Source: Pempheris klunzingeri
Taxonomy: Eukaryota > Chordata > Actinopteri > Acropomatiformes > Pempheridae
Assembly (NCBI RefSeq): GCF_042242105.1
Contig: NC_092013.1
Span: forward strand, 11,463,618-11,527,617
DNA length: 64,000 nucleotides
Reading direction: 5' to 3'
Shown here: positions 54,901-64,000 of the stretch, piece by piece
Numbering within the stretch: position 1 is the first letter of the stretch
Layout: every line of letters begins with the position of its first letter
The notes under the pieces: generated by a model
Told to the model about the DNA's origin: nothing
Seen by the model: only the letters and a program-made list of their open reading frames with translations
Databases searched by the model: none
Made by a program: the position numbers and the translations under genes

Positions 54901-57600
54901 CAGGTTATCTACGGGACATGAGTAACGACACCGTGAGGATCAAACTGCGCAAAGCTGACGTGAAAACTAACTTTTGTACGTTTAACCGTTTGTCAGGTGC
55001 CTCTCACCTGATTAGCTTGGTGATGTAAGCTAGCAGACGGGCAGCAGACACAGGTAGGCTTCTCACCTTTGCTCTGGTTTGAGTTGTTTTGACGTGAATG
55101 CCGTTTTGTCTTTAAAGGAGCCGCCCGCCTGCGGTTCAAAGGTCACCAGATTAAACGCACCTGAAGGGGCAGTAAACACACCATGATGGCCTCCATGTTT
55201 ATCCTGCAAACTGTGGGGAAATTAAACTGTGGTTTGGTGCTGGTTTGTCTTGGAGAACCAGATCCACTGCTTGAGGGAATATTTATCTTTTATTTAAGTA
55301 GCAACACTACAATGTAAAAGTAGTTTGTTAGAAGCAAAAGCCCCACTGAGTTTCTGTCAAGTAAAGTGGGCCTACAGAAGTTTTGCCATTTATTTAACTA
55401 TAAAGAAGTGAAATCAAATGGGCAGGTGAACTGCTCTAACAGTGTTACAGTCAAATGGCAAGTATTATGTTACAGGGTTAATATTAACTTAGAGGTGTTA
55501 ACATGTGAGTGTAAGTGTTATTTTAATGTTGTAGCAGGTCAAAGTGGAGCCAATAGCTGTTTTTCATTCTGATGCAAACTTTAATGCACTGTAGAGTAGT
55601 TGTATTTAATATGCTTCATTTTTAAAATCTCAAATGTAGTTTCAAATAAATGTATAAAGTACAAGATTTGTCTCTGAAAAAAGTATATAGGCCTATACGA
55701 TAACAGGCTTTAAAAAGAAGCATACAACCCATACTATCACCATCACTGTTAAACTGATATGTTGTATAGAAGCGACTGCAGCATGATTTAAATATACTCT
55801 GTGTTTCTGTGTTATAAAAAGCTTCTGGATGTATCAATAGCCGTCAATTCATTATTGTCTTAAAATGTTGAAATCATTTCAGCCTAATTGCATTTATAAT
55901 TGTCACTTTTATTCTGCCCGTGTGTTTTATTTCTCGCTCAATTTTAGATCCTTTTCCGCAGATCTCATTTCCCTCTCTCACCTCTTCTTCCCTCCTCTGC
56001 TTTGTTCCTCTAATCTGTGCCATCTCTCCCCCTCCTCCAGTCTACACTCCTGTCTTGTCCTGCCCGTTGTCCCTCTTACTAACAGTGGGCTTTCTCTCTG
56101 TTGAGAAATGCTGACAGAGTGTCTGGAAAGTCGCTGGAAACAAAGAAATGATGTTGTTATTTTGTTGTTTATTCCGCAGAGTCTGGCTCCGACCCTTTTG
56201 TCCGTCTGCTTTCACTTCCTCTTGATATCCCGTAGCAGGAGAGACGTGATGTAAAGCACCGACCTCCATCAGGAGTCAACGTTTTGGGTTTGCTCAGTGA
56301 CGATGTTGCCCTCACAGGGCAGGGTCAGTAACAATTACCACTGAAATAAGATTTTGAGTGAACAGCTGGGCCCTTCATCTTTACAGTGGCAGCAGAATAC
56401 AATGAGTTCATTTTCCCAAAAAATGTTGATTAGAGACCAAATCCGTCCTTGGTTACTGTATCCCATATGGTCAACAGCATTACACAGTATACTATAACCA
56501 TCTTGATGGCGGCACAAGGCTCCAGTCAGAAATATCTTCATTTCTCCATTTATTTATGGAGAATGATGTGTACAGCTGCATTAATAAAGATTTTTATATT
56601 AAAAATATATGTAATGACAATTTCTAATGTGGAATGTGTCACTTGTATTGACAGATACATAGAAAATTAGCACTACAACTCTGCAGATCCCCTCAGCTCC
56701 ACAGAGCATTTTACCATCTTTCAGCTCATTGTTTTGTTTTCAGTGAAAAGCTCCGATAAAGCCACTGTTTGTAACCTGTCTAGCACTTAATGGCACACAA
56801 TCAGTAAACGCTGCTTAATGCCTGACACGCTTTTATTTGGCTGATGGAGCCACTGTGTCATACAGTCACATCTGTTCTATACAGTCTGCTCTAATCTGAT
56901 CATCATTTATGTGCAACATGTGTTGTTCTTGTGGCTTTTATCGTGACATATACATGTCCAATCAAAACTTTGGACACTCTCTCATTCAATGTTTTTTTTC
57001 TTTATTCTTATTCTTATTATTTTTATTTTATTACATTGTAGGTTATTATTATCTTTTTGTTTACTACATATGTGTTCCTCACATTTTTAGTGCTATCAGC
57101 TACAGTGCTTTAAAAAAAAGGCACAGGTATGCTCAACATTAGTGTCACTTTTGCAGTTAAATGCAAGAATAAATTCTAACTTATACAAGCAAACTGTGTG
57201 TATAAAACATTTCACACAATATGAAATTATCTAGCTAATAATAATGCACAGTCTGTGTCAGCATTTAACAATAAGCGTAAAAAGTAAAGCAAGTGAAAAT
57301 TACAGATAAATAATCAATGGCCACTATTATTTCAGTTTATAGTACAAGACACTCACAATCCCAAGAAAAAAAATAACAAATGAAAAAAAAACAACGGCAG
57401 CACTGGTTTAGTCTGGAGAGTGTATTTTAAGAAGTCACAGATAAGGGTGTCTTGTTGGATTCCCAATAGAGCACGCACCTCCTACCGCCCACAGCAGCAC
57501 TGAGAAATGTCACTAGGTAATAATTGCCATGGGGATGGCAGAGCTTGGTGAAGCTGGGGGCGGCTTGACTGAGGTCCATCGTTGAGGTGTGAGGCCTGTC
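54901..57600. other. intergenic sequence between ampd2 and gpr61
   Basis: No gene seen on either strand. A pyrimidine-rich stretch occurs near 55960-56060. Short open frames here have no splice context or recognisable content. Confidence 0.45.
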
Positions 57601-57644
57601 GCGCACCAGCATCTTCCAACTGAAACACAGCATCAAACAGTGGC

Positions 57645-59925
<2,281 letters not shown>

Positions 59926-61329
59926 TTAATTGTCTGTATATATATGGTTGTTTTTCGCCTGTTCAGTCTCAATAAACTCTGACGTCTCTTCTGCAATCTG
60001 TCCAGGGATACGGAAATCAATCGGTATGGGTTGTGCGGGCTCCGGGGGTTGGGACTGAGCCGTGGGGCAGCAGGCCTCCCCTTTAGGGCTGGAGGTACTG
60101 TGAGAGTTTTGAGGATCCAAGTTACAGCCAGTGCCCTGAAGAAACTGAAGGAAATTCTCCTCTATGGATCCTTCACGGCTGGGCAGTCTGTCCTCCATCT
60201 CAACCCCTGCTCGACGAAAGAGACAAGGCAGATGCTTGCCCAACTCCTCCCGGATCTGTCTGTTGAGACAGCCATAGAAGAAGGGATTAGAGGTGAAACA
60301 GAAGTAGCCAATCCAGGTGACCACCTCCTCCAGGGAGGCTAGCGTGGCTGGAGGGCTGGCAGCCAGTGCTGAATACAGGTGGAAAGTAAAGTAGGGCAGC
60401 CAGCAGCAAAGGAATTGCCCACCTACTGCTGCCAACACCGCTGCGGCCTTTCCACCCCCAAAGGGTCGCTGCGGGGTTGCTCGGCCTGTCCCTGTCCCCG
60501 TCCCAGAGCTGGTAACCATCGTTGAGCGGCTGCTGAGAGACTCTGAGCGCTGGCGACGAGGCGTGTCCATCCAGGTTGGCAGAGGCCCGTGGTGCATGGC
60601 TGCTACCCGCGCCACTTTGAACATGTTGCAGTACACAACAAGAATGACCAGAAGTGGGCACAGGAAATACACCAGAGTAAACAGGACCATGAAGGCCAAG
60701 CGGTTTGACCCTCCCCCTGTCCAATGTAGGGAGCAGCGCCTGTGACCCTGAGCAGGGGGAGATGGGACAGCCCCACCTCCTCCTCCCCCAACCCCACCGC
60801 TCTCCAGAAGAGGAGTTTTTCCACCTTGCAGGAACCAAGCGAGCAGCGGCAGAGCGGACATGGCCAGGGCTTTGACCCATATCCCCACCAGCACCGACGC
60901 CACTAGGCCGACAGTCATCTTTACTTCATAGCGCATTGGGTGTATGATGTAGTAGTAACGCTCCACATTGATGACAGAGATAGAGAGGATGGCAGCGCTC
61001 ACCAGGCACACACTGAGGAAGAGGTAGCTCCGGCACAGGGCCTCCCCGAAGACGGCTCGGCTTGAGAGCATGCCAAGTGGCATCAGCACCAGGGCTGCCA
61101 GTAGGTCCACCAAGCACAGGTGGAAGACAAAGGCAAACTTGTGGAGCTGTGGGGCCTTGGCAATGACCGCCATGACAGCCACATTACCCACCACAGCCAG
61201 CAGATCCATGAGCAGCATGGCCAGCAGGGCTAGCGACTGGGACAGAGCCCACCCCTCAGGCAGAGTGGAGGCAGACATGTTGGACATGAGCTGTGGAGGT
61301 GGGTGGGAGGAGTTCCACATCGGCTCCAT
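59926..61329 (-). CDS. gpr61: orphan class A GPCR, GPR61
   Basis: A single-exon coding frame of 467 codons (human about 451). GPR61 is a plasma-membrane biogenic-amine-like orphan receptor, reported to signal constitutively through Gs and linked to feeding control. The N terminus has N-glycosylation candidates (NSS, NMS). TM1 has LLAVVGNVAVMAVI. TM2 is FVFHLCLVDLLAALVLMP. TM3 ends in VINVERYYYIIHPMRYE, with ERY in place of DRY. ICL3 has HGPLPTWMDTPRRQRSESLS. TM6 is FLCCWLPYFTFHLY, and TM7 is WIGYFCFTSNPFFYGCLNRQ. The C tail has LPSREGSIEENFLQFLQGTG and VDFRIPGQIAEETSEF, both near-identical to mammalian GPR61. Disulfide cysteines are present in LCRSYLF and RRCSLHW. Fish-specific insertions are a Gly-rich ECL2 (GGVGGGGGGAV) and a Gly-Thr repeat in ICL3. 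Confidence 0.95.
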   Translation of the reverse strand: MEPMWNSSHPPPQLMSNMSASTLPEGWALSQSLALLAMLLMDLLAVVGNVAVMAVIAKAPQLHKFAFVFHLCLVDLLAALVLMPLGMLSSRAVFGEALCRSYLFLSVCLVSAAILSISVINVERYYYIIHPMRYEVKMTVGLVASVLVGIWVKALAMSALPLLAWFLQGGKTPLLESGGVGGGGGGAVPSPPAQGHRRCSLHWTGGGSNRLAFMVLFTLVYFLCPLLVILVVYCNMFKVARVAAMHHGPLPTWMDTPRRQRSESLSSRSTMVTSSGTGTGTGRATPQRPFGGGKAAAVLAAVGGQFLCCWLPYFTFHLYSALAASPPATLASLEEVVTWIGYFCFTSNPFFYGCLNRQIREELGKHLPCLFRRAGVEMEDRLPSREGSIEENFLQFLQGTGCNLDPQNSHSTSSPKGEACCPTAQSQPPEPAQPIPIDFRIPGQIAEETSEFIETEQAKNNHIYTDN

Positions 61330-61543
61330 TGAAGGGTGGGATGAGGCAGGCGGGCAGGATCAGTCACAGGCCCATCACCCATCCTTCAAAGCCAGGAAGT
61401 GCGGCCAGAAAACAGCGGCTTGAAAATTAGGTCAAAAGCTGCCTTTAGGTTGGGAGGAGATGCCGTGATCGTCGGGAGGTTCAGATTTGACGATTCCTGT
61501 CCATTCAGAAAGTCTTCATGTCTGCCATCAGTCGCAACCAACC
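61330..61543 (-). other. gpr61: gpr61 5' UTR part of the coding exon
   Basis: On the minus strand an acceptor-like sequence CTCTTGTTGTTTTAAG precedes 61543, about 214 bases before the ATG. It would start the coding exon if a 5' UTR intron exists. Confidence 0.35.
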
Positions 61544-62935
61544 CTTAAAACAACAAGAGAGAAAGATAGATGTTCACTTGAGTTTGCATGTGTGTTCCTA
61601 TAATGAGTGATACCTTATTTGCACTTCCAGGCTTTATGAACTAATCCTTCCAATAAATTTCACTTTTGCCCCGGCTACCATTAAGATTAATTCACTCGGA
61701 TGAAGGTTTATAAAATCCTCCTTACTTTGTCAAATCTCTGTTAAGGCAATCTTACTGATAAGGTAATCCAAAGCCAGCCCTCAAACCAATTAATTCAATA
61801 AGGTATGCATTATTCAAGGCAGGGACACTTGGCACCTTTTTGGCAACATGCTGAGAAAACCGAAGGAACAATCATAAATCATCATGCAAAAGTATTGAGC
61901 CGCTTATTATACAGATTATAGGTCATAAATCTGCAAACAAATCACAATTCCCAAAGCACATGTGTATGATCCTCTAGAAAAAAAACACCTTCCTCACTCT
62001 TTTATTAATATTACGGTTAAAGCTAAAAGGTAAACCCATTCTGTGTATTTCCCGTGGAGCTGCAGGTGATAAAAAAAACTTTTCAAGCACACATCCTGTC
62101 AATGCATGAATGCATGCTAATTCCTCCAAACCAATCCGATCACCGAAAAGGTAATAGCCCTTTTCCATCACATCTACACCTGCTGTGAGAGCTCTTGATG
62201 AATATTTATACCCAGGGTCTAAACTGATTGTGCACGGCTACTTTTTCTGAAAAAGAAGGCCATGCCAGTGTCTACCTCAGCATGCAGGTCCGAGGTTCAT
62301 TGTACTGTGTGGTTTTGCTTGTGTGCATGAATTACAAAAGCATGCCCACCCCTAAGGAAGCCCCGGTTGCTTGGTATGAGTGAAATTAATGCTACAAATG
62401 GAAAAAAACTGAAGTTATTCATAGGTTGCAGAGGCTGTGCCTTGCTATTACAGACAACAAACAGACATGGGTGGCTGCTGCTATATTTGTGTCAGATCAA
62501 GGAAATCCAGTTGCTTAGTGCTATGAATGCTCTCCCTGCCACAGATGCAACAAAAGTGTCCTGTCTTCAGTGATAACAGCACGAATCAAGGTAAAAATTT
62601 AGTTCTAATCCCCCTAATCACCTATGAATGATTGCCTTCAGTGAGCAACGTTTCTAAATCACTCATAGGGGTACTCCCAATTCAGTTTAACCCTCCTGCC
62701 TGGTTTAGTCATGTCTTACCGCCTACTCATCTATATATTAATCATTAATGCATTACACCCACTGTATAAAGCGAGGCCCACATTCTATATATCACATTAC
62801 ATTTAAATTGGATTTAGCGCTGCACTCAGCAGTATATAATAAGCAGATTAGAGGAAGAGGGCAAGAACAAGCGAGAAAATGTGGTGAGAATCAGGGAGCA
62901 CGAGGGGAAGAATCAGAGAGAGAACAAGTATGTAC

Positions 62936-63325
62936 CTGAATCAGAGTATTTCCTGATGCAGCTGTCTGCTGCTTTGGTCTCTGAGGATGAAAACCTGGTG
63001 TAGCTCCCACTGCTGAGGTACACAGTGGACATCAATCACTGTACCTTTTGAATGCTGTTGAGGTACTTCCCACCAAACAAGCCTGTTTCTCTTCCCATCC
63101 CTTAATCTGCCTCATGCATCCTTCTCGCTGGATGAGTACAGCTGTGGCAGCAGAGATTTTTCTGAAGCGATGCTGATGTAAATGCTTGCAAAGACACCAG
63201 CTCACTCTCTGCTTTCCCCCTCCACTCACACACAGTGACTGCAGATATGGAGCAAGAGGCAGTGAGAAACAGGACCAGACCTGCTGTCTCTGCAGGGTCC
63301 TAGTGTCCCTACTTCTCATTATCAA
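62936..63325 (-). other. gpr61: candidate noncoding upstream exon of gpr61
   Basis: A minus-strand donor-like TTCAG|GTACAT occurs at 62936, in a stretch less AT-rich than its flanks. It could pair with the acceptor at 61544 to give a 1.4 kb 5' UTR intron. The 5' boundary is nominal. Confidence 0.25.
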
Positions 63326-64000
63326 ATTAAACCTTTAGAGATTTGGAGCAGAATGTGATGGAAGTGTGGAAATGTTATGTTGTCGCTCTCGTTATTGGCA
63401 CTGTAAATAGATTTTGGAGCCTTCCTTTCAGGGCACTACAGGGGATAACAGTATCTCCAACATTTCCCAGTAACTACTGTAATATAAATGTAGAGTATTA
63501 CAATATATCATACTATCAGTCATGTAATTTTGTAGATATTCATCATCCTCAGAAGATGAATCAAATGAGTTTGGTGATTGAATAAAGTTTCCTCTAATTC
63601 CACCACCAAGTCAACATTTCTACATGTCAACTCATGGCACCTGTCAAAATAAAAATCAAATCCTTGCCAGCTTTAGCTTTATACTGTAAGATAAAGCCAA
63701 ATTGTATTATGGTGACATGCTAATGCCTGGCAAACAAGCTGGACTGTTATCTATGGTAAGAATGCTACCAAATGCTAAGTGTACACATGTTCCAAGGGAT
63801 GCAGCCTCCAGGTCCAGTGCCTTGGAACATGCAACATTTCTAATGGCCAGCAGGAGGCGACTCCCCTGGCTCCAAAGAGCAATCCATCTGTATAAAAGTC
63901 AATGAGAAAATAATCCTAATTCTCACTTGATTTATTACGTCAGTAAATATTTTCCTAATGAGTTTATGGTCTCAATCATTAGTTTCAAGTCTTCAATAAA
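63326..64000. other. right-end sequence, no gene seen
   Basis: AT-rich sequence with no recognisable coding frame or repeat, presumably upstream of gpr61. Confidence 0.4.

Overview
This window is nuclear DNA of a ray-finned fish, most likely a percomorph teleost. The evidence is intron-split genes with GT-AG boundaries, AT-rich introns, several interspersed repeats that look like common teleost families, and single-copy vertebrate genes whose spliced reading frames join without a break. It is not microbial: I see no operons, CRISPR arrays or rRNA/tRNA genes. Family and ortholog names rest on remembered protein families; no database search was run.

Layout. 1-5.3 kb: AT-rich sequence with a decayed LINE 3' end (about 3.0-3.34 kb), a dispersed repeat (about 4.4-4.9 kb) and one unexplained minus-strand candidate terminal exon (2075-2248). 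5.33-7.24 kb (+): a four-exon guanylate cyclase-activating protein gene of 194 codons. 9.3-14.5 kb (+): irf6, with a GC-rich promoter, a noncoding first exon and seven coding exons (492 codons). 17.06-24.12 kb (+): eps8l3, with 19 coding exons (629 codons). 28.03-54.80 kb (-): ampd2, with 18 coding exons and two alternative first coding exons (54.8 kb and 51.5 kb), both joining the common exon in the same phase. 59.93-61.33 kb (-): gpr61, coding sequence in one exon (467 codons), with probable 5' UTR exons up to about 63 kb.

The genes are not a functional pathway. They cover phototransduction feedback, epithelial transcription, actin and receptor signalling, purine nucleotide metabolism, and an orphan receptor. 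The order matters for synteny. EPS8L3, AMPD2 and GPR61 lie together on human 1p13.3, while IRF6 lies on human 1q32.2, so the fish window joins two human chromosome-1 blocks. eps8l3 and ampd2 converge tail to tail; ampd2 and gpr61 are both on the minus strand.

Mobile and repeated DNA includes an internally deleted Tc1/mariner element with intact terminal repeats and TA target duplication (31625-32191), an inverted repeat pair flanking eps8l3 coding exon 12, a TIR-like dispersed element in the next intron, several other dispersed repeats, and a roughly 105 bp CTAT microsatellite. I found no convincing new biological system. The points most worth a second look are the repeat-embedded splice acceptor in eps8l3, a GC-AG intron in ampd2, a perfect RFX-type X-box palindrome in the alternative ampd2 first exon, a tandem duplication in the irf6 linker, and weak donors next to in-frame stops in irf6 and eps8l3.
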